From assembly GCA_006384855.1 (NCBI GenBank), contig VCJN01002741.1:1-64000 (forward strand): a stretch of DNA of 64,000 bases. The letters run 5' to 3'. Source of the DNA: Tetraselmis striata (Eukaryota; Chlorophyta; Chlorodendrophyceae; Chlorodendrales; Chlorodendraceae). Positions within the stretch are counted from its first letter, which is position 1. Each line of letters starts with the position of its first letter. A program made the position numbers and the translations under genes. Shown one piece after another: positions 1 to 11,439 of this stretch. Below the pieces are notes generated by a model. That model was not told where the DNA came from and searched no databases. It worked only from the letters and a program-made list of their open reading frames with translations.

Positions 1-852
1 TCAGTCGCACACGTACACTGTTCCACACAGTTTTGGCCCCTACATATATCCCCATGCTCAACATGGCCACTTGCTGTCACTCACCGCCGGAGTTCAGGCG
101 CTGTCCATGGTGGCAGTCTGGGTGGTTGCTTCGCCCCATGTCACCTTCTTGTTTCGGCTGGAGGTGGAGTCGCGGTCAGCAGTGGCCCAGCGCGTCAGTA
201 TCAGCAAGGCCGGCAGTCAACTCCCTGATGCGAGGTGCTGGAAGTGGTCACAACACGTGCTTGAACTCACCAACCAACAGCATTGCCGCCGGAAAGCGTC
301 CCGATGTTCGCCACAATGATCCCCCTGCTGGAGGCTGGCTGACTAGTCTGCTTGCACGGAGGCCACACATCAGTGTGCGGTTCTCTCATGGGCCAATGAG
401 GAACTCGATCCAGATACGAATGATGGGACGCATGCGGGGGGCCCAGGTATGGCCATATGGTCAGCGGAGTGCAGAAAATAGGAATCCAGGGACAGCGCAC
501 CTGGATGGTGTACGTCTGCCCTGGGGCGTAGGCAGTCACAGGCGAGCCGTTTGAATCCGTGAATGTGATGGTGATTTCACTGTTTGGAGAGAAAAGCAGC
601 CAGGGACGGGATCAGCCTTGCTGTGGACATCAAAAAATCCCTGGGTTTCCCGCCCCGCTGGGACAGCTTGGATAATGGGAGCGCGTGTGTGCATGGCTGC
701 ACTTACTCATCTGGAACGGGAGGTCCATGACCGCCAAGGCCAGTGGTGGGTACGGTGCACCCCGTGTAGCGCGCTGGGAAACCGTGTGCGGTGGCAATCA
801 GAGCCAGCAACACGCCGACACAGACAGCAGGCGGGAGTCGCGTGGTCGCCAT
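1..852 (-). pseudogene. Reeler-like secreted protein, copy 1 (partial, frameshifted)
   Basis: Paralogue of the gene at 5981-7516, same orientation, with its last exon beyond the left edge. Exons matched by alignment: 707-852 (start codon at 852, signal peptide MATTRLPPAVCVGVLLALIA), 501-579, 271-338 and 85-157. The first three exons have the same lengths (146, 79, 68 nt) and GT-AG boundaries as the intact copy. Exon 4 is 73 nt instead of 68; the extra bases shift the frame and give a TGA at 94-96, before the segment that in copy 2 reads ATWTAPDSG. Neighbouring intron sequence also carries single-base indels relative to copy 2. This is either a decaying duplicate or sequence error in this stretch; the several independent indels favour decay. 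Function would be as for copy 2. Confidence 0.7.
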
Positions 853-2720
853 CTTTGCACCTGCAAGGGCACGGCAGCTGACGCCTGAGGGTTGTGCAGA
901 CAGAAAAACGCCGTGGCATGGTCTGCTACCAATAGTAGGGAGCCTGACACCCGAGAACCAGGCCCCTACTCCCTTAGCCTCTGGTGCCAGATATCACGGA
1001 AAGCGACGGCGTGACAGGATGCACCATATTTTTAAAATACACTACCCCCTAGACTTGTATCTCTGCGACTTTAGGACCTTAGAAAGATGCCGGCGTCTGT
1101 ATGTAGTCGGTATTGCTGCAGTCACGTTGCTATCCAGCGGCCAGCATGAGCTACGTCCGTACAATTGCCTTCAGACGCTGCTACTCCGGCATCGCTTGGG
1201 GGGTGCTGAGCCAGTGCGACAGGGACTAAATTGCGCATGATACTGAAGCCATCGTGCAACTCGGTGTTGGCATACTGATATACCGCCAACTCGTAAGGGA
1301 TAGAGCGCACTCCATACACCGCACCCCGTATGAGTACCCCGCCGTGTTCACGAGGACGGCCCTGCCGCGAAATAGTGCCGAGTCGCGTATCGACGAATGG
1401 TTATGACGGGCCGATGGGTGATGCGTCACATTCCTGGAGACTAACAGGAGATTTGCACGCCTGAAATCCTTTACAATACCGATTAAAGTGAACGCAGTGC
1501 CGCATGTCGCTGGCGGCTCCTATCAGTAGCGTGCTCGTCAAGTGTTTTGCCGGTCCATCGGCCACCGAACACACCAAGGGGGCAAACCTCAGATACACCA
1601 CCACCCAAAAGCACGCGAACAGCTGCAAATGCACCGGCGAGGTCACTCTTTATGTGCTGCCCCCGATGTTCCCGACTCCGCATCCGTAGCGCTAACGGCG
1701 GCGCCAGTACTTGACCAACGACTATTGTACCGGCTTAGCGCACAGGTACGCCGGTTCGGCGGGCATACTAATTGGCGTACTCGCGCGACTATAGCCGTCG
1801 ACTAGCGACTACTTCCATCGCAATTGCGGACTTCGGACGAACCCGTATAGTGTACGCTAGTCGAGGACGGGAAGAACGCCGCAGTCACACAGCAGTGGAT
1901 CCGTGGTCTTCGATCCATGGCCGGGCCCTCGAGATATCAGCTTCCCCCGGCCTCACGCAGCGCCCGCTGTTCTTTCCCTTGTTTGAATTATTTTGGTGAT
2001 GGGAGCAGCGAGAGACGTGTTCGCCCTCACCGCACGTGCGTACGTAGCCAACGATTCGAAGGGCGGCAGATGACGTGAGAGAGCAGACGAAGATAAAAGT
2101 GGGTGGGGCCTGGGCGGATGTCGACTGCGGGACTGGGTGTGTATGTGTACTGCCGGCGGCGGGGAGTTGGCGATTTATCTGTCACCCGATCTATGTGCTT
2201 ACAGTGTTGTTCAGATACAGTATTCGCAGGAACAAAACCGTCAGAGCAGCAGCTAACAGTTGCGCTGTCGGGGTGCTTGCGGGGCCGCCGGGCAACGTCC
2301 TACGAGTGGCAGCAACTCGATCAACTGCGACCTCGAGCACTGAGCTGCTCACCCTGCCTGGATATGCGATACGTGCACGGTGATAAGGATGTCTCTCAAC
2401 GCCCGCGGCTCGCGGGAGGCTCCGCGTCCTGCCGTGGTGGGATCAAGTGGGTGTGCGACTGGAGCGCGTCGCGCTGCACGAGCTACCTGCTATCGCCTCG
2501 CCAATGCTGCGAGCGAACTTGCGCTTACGAAGCGCATGGACGACGGAGGGTGGCGTGTCAGAAACTTACTTGATGGCTGGGCAGGATTACGCGAGGGGGG
2601 AGGTGTAGCAGTCGGGGGTGCGGGGCGTGGGATTGGAAGTGCCAGCTGTTGCGGCTTGGCACTCGACTTTACGCGACCCGTGCCATTGAGGTGCCATACC
2701 ATTTCCACCGGGGTGATTAG
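1..2720. repeat. Segmental duplication, copy 1
   Basis: About 2.7 kb that reappears in the same orientation at about 6673-9480. It contains the 5' exons of a Reeler-like gene and roughly 1.9 kb of its upstream flank. The two copies can be aligned by eye along the whole length, with scattered substitutions and small indels. I see no convincing second gene in 853-2720: short open frames exist on both strands but none is kept intact in both copies. An AT-rich TATA-like block (about 1026-1040 here, 7690-7703 in copy 2) lies upstream of the Reeler start. Confidence 0.8.
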
Positions 2721-3590
2721 CTGAAAAATTTCCTGGGGGGGGGGGGGCTATACCTATGCCGGGGGTGATGGGGGGTGTTCCAGCGCAGCCGTAGCGACAA
2801 CTCAGCGTACGGGTACTAATTCGACCAATACACCAATAACCAGTAATAAAGTACCAATAACGCCCCTGTACATGCATGCCGCCACAATAGGTACGGGTAC
2901 TAATTCGTGTACTAATTCACCCCAGCGAGGGCTGACAGGCCGCTATTTCGGCGATTTTTTAGTACGGGTACTAATTCGTGTACTAATTCGCCGAATTACC
3001 TGGCATTGGCCAATCATCGCGCGCCAAGGATATAAAATGGAAGCCCGCCGTACAGTTCAGACCGTGGGATGCTGAATTAGTTTATACGGATCTTGGCAGC
3101 GCGCTCAGCTGCCGTCAGATCCCGCCCCGAACCTGACCGAAGCAGCGCCCTTGAGGGGGCAGTACCAGTAGGCAAGCACCTGGGAGGTGGATTTGTTACA
3201 GGGTACTGCCTTTTTGTAATTCACACCAGTAGGCAAGACGAGTTCTGAGCATCTATTGGGCGTCCACTTTCACATAGTGTGGTTTAGGAGACAATCCCCC
3301 CCCAGATTTGCCCCCCCCCCCCCCCCCCCAAGTCAGTTAGACCATCACCCGATTCCTTGTTTAGGGCACTTGCGCACGCAATAATGATGCAACTCCAACC
3401 ATGCATGCTTATTTTATTGAGAGAGATGCTATGGTGCAACAGCAATAATGGTAGTAGGGCAATGCAATGTGCAAAAATGGCACATGTGGCGTTGGGCCAT
3501 GTGCAGAAGCCCTTCAGGGGGTCAAGACATTGGGTGGGGGGAGGGTCTTTTGGCCCTTTTACTTACATGGACTTGAAGGGGATGTCTATG
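2721..3590. other. Intergenic stretch with short repeats, no gene seen
   Basis: Contains a G run near 2736, direct repeats built on GTACTAATTC (about 2811-2990), a TATAAAA at about 3031, and a long C run near 3310-3330. At about 3207-3228 lies, in reverse orientation, the motif TGGTGTGAATTACAAAAAGG. The same motif, or a one-base variant, occurs at about 13427, 41908 (reverse) and 54826, always in repeat-rich DNA, so it may be part of a transposon end. No coding sequence recognised. Confidence 0.5.
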
Positions 3591-3594
3591 CCAC

Positions 3595-4561
3595 TTAAGT
3601 CTCCGCCCTGGGACGCTTCCTAGACACTCCGGTGGCCATGTTGGCCTTGTGTGCGGCTGCCTGCGCCGCATGCGTTGCAATGGCGGCCCTAACATGTGAC
3701 ATCCTGATCCTACTTCTGACAGGATACTTCACACCCTCACCCCTGCACTTGTCACACAACGGCAGGATAGTGCTGAAGGGAATGCCTTCTTCAACAGTGG
3801 CCTCTAAATCACCAACACATTGAGAGCACAAGGAGGGGTTTGACCAAGATGCAACCTGGGGAGTCCGGCCACGCTTGGAGTAAAACTGTGGCTCCACATG
3901 CATATGGCACTCCGGATCCTGGGCAGTGTAAGTGGAAGATGTCGTGGAAGGGATGCTCCTCAGGGAGTGGTTGGCCACCACACACATAGTCTTGGCTGGC
4001 AATAGCATCCTGCAAAACATCCTTTGCAATGCGCCTGCAAGCTGCGATGTCTGCTCTGTTGGGTGGCTGTTCCTCACTGGTATGTGACGGCTGCATCGTG
4101 CTGGGTGCCCTCAGCGAGAAAATGACGCGAGGTTTGGCACACTCCTTGCACTGCACAGTGCCCCTGGCCAGTTGGAAATGGAAGGGTGCGCCTCCGGGTG
4201 TAGAAATATCCAGGCAGTTATCAGGCATCTCTGGTTGGGCTGTACCAACTCTGCCGCCCCGGCCTGTGCGGCCACCTCTGCTCCCACGACCTCCTCTTCG
4301 GCCTCTGCCTCCACGGCCACCAGGTGACTCATGGAATGATGCCTCCTTTGCTTTCTGCTTGGCAACCATGGAGGGTTGATGTTCTATCGTGAAGGGTTGG
4401 AGGCTGCAATCCTCAAAGGACATGTAGCTGAGCTTGTCGCTCTGCCCACCTTCAGAAGCGGCCTTGGGGACAAGGGCTGGCATGCGCATCTTCTGCACTT
4501 GATTTACCATTGTACGCGAATTGTAATAATTTTGGCTCGGTCCATTTTTTGGGGACGGCAT
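3595..4561 (-). pseudogene. Family K transposon protein, copy A: RGG box plus CKPR zinc motif, one frameshift
   Basis: Two overlapping minus-strand frames (3809-4561 and 3595-4077) together match the homologous pieces at 45.2-46.3 kb and 55.1-56.4 kb, so this copy is a single protein broken by a frameshift near 4.0 kb. Order of parts: a basic glycine/arginine-rich segment (repeated RGG, about residues 80-110); a cysteine motif VQCKECAKPRVIFS; a second cluster DYVCGGQPLPEE; then LCSQC and LPLCDKC pairs and a basic tail ending RKRPRAET. Cysteine spacing suggests two or more zinc sites. From memory, a C-x2-C-x-KPR motif followed by CG and C-x2-C recurs in uncharacterised transposon proteins of other eukaryotes; I cannot check this here. 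The RGG stretch suggests nucleic-acid binding. No transposase, integrase or reverse-transcriptase motif was seen in the same frame. Confidence 0.6.
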
Positions 4562-4675
4562 CTGAGGAAAACGGAAAATGTCGCCGCAATTGTAGGCGCG
4601 GCTTTAAGGCTTTGCATAGGTGTACGTACTACGTGATATCGTTGCGTAATATTCGGAAAGACGTCGGCGTGTAGA

Positions 4676-5143
4676 TTGTCTTGTCGACGATCAATTTCAC
4701 GGGCACCCCGGCGGTCCTCTTCCACAGTCCCGCCCACTCACCCCCAGCGCCATTGCCGTCCCAGGGGCTGCTCGCATTCTAATTCGCAAGGCTCCTCTGG
4801 CGACCTTGCTGCTTATCTATTTCATTACATGCATGCCAATACTGAGCGCGCGTGGGATATACTACAGAGTCTTGAACCGGTGTTTGGTCCCGAAACGGCT
4901 ACACGCAGGAGGCGTTTGCTGACTATATTTACCACCCGCTCCTTGGCTTTGGTTCCGGCGGTCCCACCCATCACTCCGATTCCTTCGCACATGACAGCGG
5001 TGCACAGCAAGCTAGCCTTGGTACAAAGGGCCATGCCTCTCCAGCAGAGGCTCCCCCGTCATGGCAGCGAGCGGGGCATCGTCTTTTCATCTCCAGCTCC
5101 CCAGTCTATCTATGGGTCTCCGCCTAAGCTAGGGCCGCAATAA
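4676..5143 (+). CDS. Hypothetical ORF next to family K copy A
   Basis: A 155-residue open frame diverging from the family K protein on the opposite strand. It has an Arg/Ser/Pro-rich start, then a more ordinary stretch (SSGDLAAYLFHYMHANTERA, then DILQSLEPVFGPETATRRRR), then a Pro-rich end. I recognise no family. Because it abuts a transposon it may be a second protein of that element or a chance frame. It has no counterpart near the other K copies. Confidence 0.25.
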   Translation: MSCRRSISRAPRRSSSTVPPTHPQRHCRPRGCSHSNSQGSSGDLAAYLFHYMHANTERAWDILQSLEPVFGPETATRRRRLLTIFTTRSLALVPAVPPITPIPSHMTAVHSKLALVQRAMPLQQRLPRHGSERGIVFSSPAPQSIYGSPPKLGPQ

Positions 5144-5149
5144 CCACCT

Positions 5150-5980
5150 CCCATGTCCGGAGGTGGTACTCTACCGCCCGCATTTCGCACGCGTCTTTCC
5201 GGGAACAGTCCCATAGGGCCAGCAGAACCGTCGCAGAAATCAGAAAGACCGAGCCCTGAGTGGCTACTGCAAGGTAAAGATGACAGAGTGGGAGTCGTGT
5301 ACCACTTTACTTTCGTGTAGCGAAGTAAAGGCTGACACCGTGAACTTCAGCCATAAGCGGCATTACCTCCATCCCTCCGGGGGCACGAAGGTGGGTGTCG
5401 CTATATACCTTGTGTGCCTTTCACGGGTCCTCGCCCAATGCAAGCCAAAGTCACGTGTGTGTAAGGATTGTTTTCTGCGTTCTCGCACGGTTGCAGGAGT
5501 CAATCCGCTTGCCGAGCGCGACTTCGAGCTCTTCTTTTGTAATTGTCAGAAATATGCTGACAGCAATAATTACGCAGGGGCACCCTATGAGTGACGCCAG
5601 AGTTGACCTTCGGCTACGGTAGCCCCCGCTCTCTGTAATCTACCAGCTAGCCATGCTCCATCAGTGATTCGCGGCTACTGCCTGTGAGTATTGGCCGCCG
5701 GCACTGACATCAACATCAAACACGCATGCATTAGCAGGGTGACTTGATTACATCGACGTATTCACTGCACAGCTATTCCGGCATCACATGTTGCAGATCG
5801 GATCCGTGCTAGTGTCGCAAATGGGCGGCACCGGATCGTCCGACAGATGCAGAGCCAAGTTTAGCTACACATCCCGTATCACGTTTGGGGTTTCCGGCAG
5901 AGCACGGCGCTCTCGGCAGTCACTGACGCCCGCATCCAACGTCCGCTCAACATCCGGGCCATGAACCGGCCACCGCGCTT
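5150..5980. other. No gene recognised
   Basis: Short open frames only (for example 5280-5594) with no motif, no good splice signals and no repeat partner found within the window. It lies just beyond the 3' end of the intact Reeler-like gene, so its right part may include that gene's 3' untranslated region. Confidence 0.4.
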
Positions 5981-7516
5981 CTAGAGAAGCAATGCTGCGA
6001 TCGTCCCAAGGCACGTCATGAGCGCCGTGGAGATTAGAATGTGGGGTGCCGCCGAGTCGTCGCCATCAGGGGTGGAGGTGGGCGTAGGGGTAGGGCTATC
6101 CGGGGCCAGAGTGGGGGCAGGCGTGGGGGCCGGGGTGGTTTCGGGATTGGGGGTGGGCTCGTCACCGCCGTCGGTGGTGGGGGTCGGCGTGGGCGCAGGG
6201 GTGGGCTCATCACCGTCTGTGGTGGGGGTGGGCGTAGGGGTGGGCTCATCACCGCCGGCGGTTGCAGTGGGCGTAGGCGTGGGCACATCGACCTCAGGGG
6301 TGGCGGTAGGTGTGGCACCGGGGGCGGGTGAGGGTGTTGCCGCTGGCGTGGGAGCAGGTGTTGCGGCTGGCGTGGAAGCAGGTGTTGCGGCTGGCGTGGG
6401 AGCAGGTGTTGCCGCTGGGGTGGGGGCAGGTGTTGCCGCTGGCGTGGGAGCAGGTGTTGCGGCTGGCGTGGGAGCAGGTGTTGCGGCTGGCGTGGGAGCA
6501 GGTGTTGCCACTGGGGTGGGGGCGGGTGTTGCCAGTGGGGTGGGGGCGGGTGTGCCGGGTGCAGTGCCACCACCGGAAATGGAGGTGAAAGCTTGCCGGT
6601 AATTCTGCGCCGAACCGCTCGCAAAGTTGGTTCCCAGCTCCAGGGTGTCGTCTGCAGTTGTGAGGCACGTATGTCAGTTGCATACGTACACTGCTCCACA
6701 CAGTTTTGGCCCCTACGTACATCCCCATCCTCACATGGCCACTGCAGTCACTCACCGCCGGAGTCAGGCGCTGTCCATGTGGCAGTATGGGTGGTTGCTT
6801 CGCCCCATGTCACCTTGTTATCGCTGGAGGACGGAGTTGCGGTCAGCAGTGCGCAGCGCGTCAGTATCCACAAGACAGGCAGACAACTCCCCGATGCGAG
6901 GTGCTGGAAGTGGTCACAACACGTGCTTGGACTCACCAATCGTCAGAATTGCCGCCGGAGAACGTCCCGATGTTCGCCACAATGATCCCCATGCTGGAGG
7001 CTGGCTGACTAGTCTGCTTGCACGGAGGCCACACTCAGTGTGCGGTTATCTCATGGGCCAATGAGGAACTCGATCCAGATACGAATGATGGGACGCATGC
7101 GGGGGCCCAGGTATGGCCATATGGTCAGCGGAGTGCAGAAAATAGGAATCCAGGGACAGCGTACCTGGATGGTGTACGTCTGCCCTGGGGCGTAGGCAGT
7201 CACAGGCGAGCCGTTTGAATCCGTGAATGTGATGGTGATTTCACTGTTTGGAGAAAAAAGCAGCCAGGGACGGGATCAGCCTTGCTGTGGACATCAAAAA
7301 ATCCCTGGGTTTCCCGCCTCGCTGGGACAGCTTGGGTAATTGGAGAGTGCGGGTGCATGGCTGCACTTACTCATCTGGAACGGGAGGTCCGTGACCGTCA
7401 AAGCCGGTGGTGGGCACTGTACATCCGTCGTAGTAAGATGGGCGACCGTGTGCGGCGGCAATCAGAGCCAGCAACACGCCGACACAGACAGCAGGCGAGA
7501 GTCGCGTGGTCGCCAT
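5981..7516 (-). CDS. Secreted Reeler-domain-like protein with Thr-Pro-Ala repeats and C-terminal hydrophobic anchor
   Basis: Five exons, all with GT-AG boundaries and consistent phases: 7371-7516, 7165-7243, 6937-7004, 6756-6823 and 5981-6651, giving about 343 residues. Residues 1-24 are a signal peptide (SPAVCVGVLLALIAAAHG). Residues about 25-155 resemble a Reeler domain: Tyr-Ala-Pro-Gly-Gln-Thr-Tyr, then IVANIGTF, a Cys restored across the exon 3/4 junction, THTATWTAPDSG, and an aromatic NYRQAFTSI end. Next come about 80 residues of an 8-residue Thr/Pro/Ala repeat, then an acidic Pro/Thr region with PTPTPT blocks. The last ~20 residues are hydrophobic (ILISTALMTCLGTIAALLL), typical of a GPI signal or membrane anchor. 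Likely a cell-surface or matrix protein, with the repeats acting as a glycosylated stalk. Stop codon is TAG. The Reeler call rests on motif resemblance only. Confidence 0.75.
6325..6560 (-). repeat. 24-bp coding minisatellite (Thr/Pro/Ala repeat)
   Basis: About nine imperfect copies of a 24-nt unit, read on the minus strand as an 8-residue Ala-Thr-Pro-Ala-Pro-Thr-Pro-Ala type repeat inside the last exon of the Reeler-like gene. Unit variants (GCC/GCG, GTG/GTA) are interleaved, as expected from slippage or unequal crossing-over. It probably varies in length between strains. Confidence 0.85.
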
Positions 7517-9480
7517 TTGTGCACCTGCCAGGGCACAGCAGCTGACGCCTGAGGGTTGTGCAGACAGCAAAACGCCGTGGCATGGGCTGCTACCAATTTT
7601 AGGGAGCCTGATACCCGAGAACCAGGCCCGTGCTCGCTTAGCCTCTGGTGCCAGATATCACGGAAAGCGACGGCGTGACAGGATACACCATATTTTTAAA
7701 ATACACTACCCCCTAGACTTGTATATCTGCGGCGTTAGGCCCTTAGACAGCTGTCGCTGTCTGTGTGTAGTCGCTATTGCTGTAGTCACGTTGCTATCCA
7801 GCGACCGGCATGAGCTACGTCCGTACAATTGCCTTCAGACGCTGCTGTTCCGGCATCGCTTGGGGGGTGCTGAGCCAGTGCGACAGGGACTAAATTGCGC
7901 ATGATACTGAAGCTATCGTGCTACTCGGTGTTGGTATACTGATACACCGCCAACTCGTAAGGGATAGAGCGCACCCCTTACACCGTAGCCCGCATGACGT
8001 ATGAGTACCCGCCGTGTTCACTAGGACGGCCCAGCCGCGAGATAGTGCCGAGTCGCGTATCGAAAAAGTTATTACGGGCCGATGGGTGCTTCACATTCCT
8101 GGAGACTAACAGGAGATTTGCACACCTGAAATCTTTTACAATACCGATCAAAGTTCGCAGTGTGTCGCTGGCGGCTCCTATCCGTAGCGTGCTCGTCAAG
8201 TGTTCCTTATTGCCGGTCCATCGGCGAGCGGACGAATCTCAGGCGGCAAACCTCAGTCACACCACCACCCAAAAGCACGCCAACAGCTACTAGTGCACCC
8301 GCAAGCTCACTCTTTATGCGCTGCCCCCGATGTGCCCGACTCGGCATCCGTAGCGCTAACGGCGGTACCAGTACTTGACCAACGACTGATGCACCGGCGT
8401 GGCGCACAGGTACGCCGGTTCGGCGGACGTACTAATTGGCGTACTCGCGCGAGCCGTCGGCTACTTCCATCGCAATTGCGGCCTTCGGACGCACCCGCAC
8501 AGTGTACGCTAATCGAGGACGGGAAGAACGTCGCAACCAGACAGCAATGAATCCGTGGTCTTCGATCCAAGGCCGAGCTCTCGAGATATCAGCACCCCGC
8601 GACCTCACGCAGCGCCCGCCGTGCTTCCCCTTGTTTGAATTATTTTGGTGTTGGGAGCAGCGAGAGACGTGTTCGCCCTCACCGCACGTACGTAAGTTGC
8701 CAACGAATCGAAGGTCGGTAGATCACGTCAGAGAGCAGAAGAAGACTGAAGTGGGTGGCGCCTGGACAGATGTCCAGTGCGGGACTGCGTGTGTATGTGT
8801 ACTGCTGGCGGCGGGGAGTTTGCGACATATCTGTCACCATATCTATGTGTTCAGAATTTTGGTCAGATATATACGGTATTAATCGCAGTAACAAAACCAT
8901 AGTAGAGCAGCAGCCAACAATTGCGCCGTCGAGGTGCGTGCGGGGCCGCCGGGCGACGTCCTACGAGTGGCAGCAACTCGATCAACTGCGACCTCGAGCA
9001 CTGAGCTGATCACCCTGCCTGCTGAATGCGATACGTTCACGATGATAAGGATGTCTCTCAACGCCCGCGGCTCGCGGGAGGCTCCGCGTCCTGCCGTAAT
9101 GGGGTCAAGTGGGTGCGATTCGATCGCGCCGCGCTGAGCGAGGTACTGTACCTGCCATCGCCTCGCCAGTGCTGCGAGCGCACCTGCGCTCACGAAGCGC
9201 ATGCACGACAGTGTGTGGCGTGGCAGGAAACTTACTTGTTGGCTGGGCAGGCTTATGCGAGGGGGGAGGTGGAGCAGTCGGGGGTGCGGGACGAAAGGTC
9301 GGGAAGTGGGTCGATGCCGGCTGCTGCGTCTTGGCACTCGATTTCAACGCGACCCGCGCCATATATTGACGACCAGGCGGCGCCATCAGCTAATAGTCGT
9401 CATCCGCGGCGCGGCCATTGCCAGATTGATTTATTTCAAATGGATGAGGTAGGCAAGGGAGATTAGCCGAAACGTGCACA
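6673..9480. repeat. Segmental duplication, copy 2
   Basis: Second copy of the segment at 1-2720, containing exons 1-4 of the intact Reeler-like gene and about 1.9 kb of upstream flank (7517-9480). The offset of about 6.67 kb between equivalent points suggests a tandem duplication whose unit also included the KPR element and the repeat-bearing last exon. In the flank I see conserved blocks between copies but no open frame that survives in both. Confidence 0.8.
7690..7703 (-). promoter_or_regulatory. TATA-like element upstream of the Reeler-like gene
   Basis: An AT block (ATATTTTTAAAATA on the plus strand) about 175 nt upstream of the start codon, in an otherwise GC-rich flank. It is conserved at about 1026-1040 in the duplicate. 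Its position is compatible with a core promoter plus a short 5' leader, but the transcription start cannot be seen. Confidence 0.25.
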
Positions 9481-9799
9481 TGCTTAGTTACACAGAAAGG
9501 GCGGGGATTTTTTATTTTTTATTTTGCAAGGAGCCACAAAAAGGAGGGAGGGCGGGTTGTGCGGGCAGGAGGCCAGCACAAAACTAAGAGAGTGGTCTCA
9601 CCTAGCGGACGATGATGGTTTTCTAAAGTTTGATGGGTAATGGGGTGACCGATGTTTTCGCCGAGGGGGGCACGCAAAGTGTCGCCGCACATCGGCATCC
9701 CAGTGCTGAAGCCTGCCCGCGCTCGAATACTGGCGTGGCGCAGAGGCCGGCACGTACGGGATTTGAATACCGCAGATTGCGGGACCAACCGCCCCAGTG

Positions 9800-9886
9800 G
9801 CGCATTTTGTTAAGGGGCACTCAAGCTGTGTTTGCGCCAGACGCCGCGCCCTTTCGTAAGGAGTGCGAGGTCCACATGAACCCTTC

Positions 9887-9919
<33 letters not shown>

Positions 9920-11400
9920 TTGATGCGGCCGACGGCCCGCTGGAGCTTGTCGCCAAGGTGGAGGCGTTCCACGTAAGGGGCGGGGTAGCACAGTCGCCAA
10001 GGAGCGCCCAGAATGGGCCAGGTTGCTTGACGGAGGGGCCCACCCATATACCGCGTCGCGGTAGGTGATGAAGCGGCGTAGACGGGTTGTGAGGTCCAAG
10101 TGGGCACGGTGGTGGCCGGGATTTGAAGTAGGGGCTTGACCCCGTGTCAACGCTTGAGATGCCCCCCCTTCTCGCGAGTGACGAAGAGGGTGATGTTGTT
10201 GGCGTCGACGGCCATGTCTCTGAGTCGGCAGGGGGGAGGAGGGGGGGGGGCTCGATTGATGCGGCCGACGGCCCGCTGGAGCTTGTCGCCAAGGTGGAGG
10301 CGTTCCACGTAAGGGGCGGGGTAGCACCGTCGCCAGGGAGCGCCCAGAATGGGCCAGGTTGCTTGCTTGGCGGAGGGGCCCACCCATATACCGCGTCGCG
10401 GTAGGTGATAAAGCGGCGTAGACGGGTTGTGAGGTCCAAGTGCGCACGGTGGTGGCCGGGATTTGATGAAGTACTAGGGGCTTGAACCCGTGTCATAGCT
10501 TGCGATGTCCCCCCTTCTCGCGAGTGACGAAGAGGGTGATGTTGTGGGCGTCGACGACCATGTCGCTGAGTCGGCAGGAGACGCTGGACTCACCACGGGA
10601 GTAGAACATCGAGCACACCGCGGCTGCATGCGCCGTATAGCGCCGAAAGATGTTGCCGTATAGTCGGTGTTAGTCGTGGGAAGGGTAGCATGGTCGTCGA
10701 GGATGTCGGTGATGACGTCGCAACGCAAAGGGGCGCGCCAAAGCCCCTCTTTGGTCTTGAGCTGCCGGATGTAAAGCGCGCGCTTCATGTCGACGATGGT
10801 TGGGCCGGTGGCTGGCGGGGCGCAGCATCTCGACCGGTGTGACGCAGGATCGAAGGAAGGTGTTGATGGCCTAGAGATAGGCTTGCACAGAGCCGGCGCC
10901 GATGGTGCCGCGCTACGCAATCTCTCAAGTAGCGGACACATGTAGACTCGGTGCAGTCAAGGCGGAGATGCCTTCCTCGTCGATGCAACACTCAGCGAAG
11001 AGGCGAATTTTGCCTTCGTAGTTTGAGCAGGTGCTGGCCGTGAGCGATGTAGTCAGGAGGTCGAGCACCTTGGCGCCCCACTCGTCCGTGCGTGACGAAA
11101 CGCGCCGTAAGCTGCTGCAAGGATCGACGGCGGTGCTCGTTGGGCGGTGACGACGGGACCATGTGTAGCACGAAGGTGATACCATGAAGGTAAGGTGTTG
11201 TAGCCGTCGATCTCGTAACGGGCGTCGCATCACGAGTACCTGGCCCGTCGGGCCGCATGCGAGAGACCGTTGCGCGAGCGACCAGCAAAGCGCGGGTAAG
11301 CGCGACAGGTAGGGACGGGGGCGCCAGAAAGGGGGAGACTCGCGATTTGGAAGACATAACACAGCCGGAGGGGTAGGCCCCGGCGAGGGTAAGCAAGGGA
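9800..11400 (-). pseudogene. DIRS/PAT-like tyrosine recombinase remnant
   Basis: Overlapping minus-strand frames read, in order, like a retrotransposon tyrosine recombinase. An N-terminal core-binding helix region has SNYEGKIRLFAECC followed, one frame over, by YLRDCVA. Next comes VDMKRALYIRQLKTKEGLWR, then NITLFVTREKGGH, resembling the strand-turn with the 'REKG' signature of DIRS-type recombinases. At least two frameshifts separate these blocks, and the catalytic R-H-R-Y set cannot be followed, so the copy is dead. The 3' portion is tandemly duplicated (see the repeat entry). No linked reverse transcriptase is visible here; an RT fragment of similar type lies at 31.2 kb. Family assignment is from pattern memory. 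Confidence 0.45.
9880..10560. repeat. Tandem duplication of about 343 bp with poly-G spacers
   Basis: The block beginning CTCGATTGATGCGGCCGACG at about 9915 recurs at about 10250. Later anchors (GAGGTCCAAGTG at about 10090 and 10433; CGAGTGACGAAGAGGGTGAT at about 10175 and 10518) give a spacing near 343 bp. A run of about 24 G precedes the first copy and a broken G run the second, so the repeat boundary coincides with the homopolymer. It lies within the decayed recombinase. Confidence 0.75.
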
Positions 11401-11439
11401 AGGACGATGACCCGCGCGGGGGGTGGTCAGGGTGAGCGA

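Noticed and set aside
6018..6602. 194-residue plus-strand Gly/Val-rich ORF
   Set aside because: It is the antisense shadow of the Thr/Pro/Ala repeat exon of the Reeler-like gene.
9725..9812. tRNA-like element on the minus strand with a GGTATTCAAATCCC block resembling a B box
   Set aside because: No acceptor stem or proper anticodon arm could be formed, and no second copy was seen to support a SINE.
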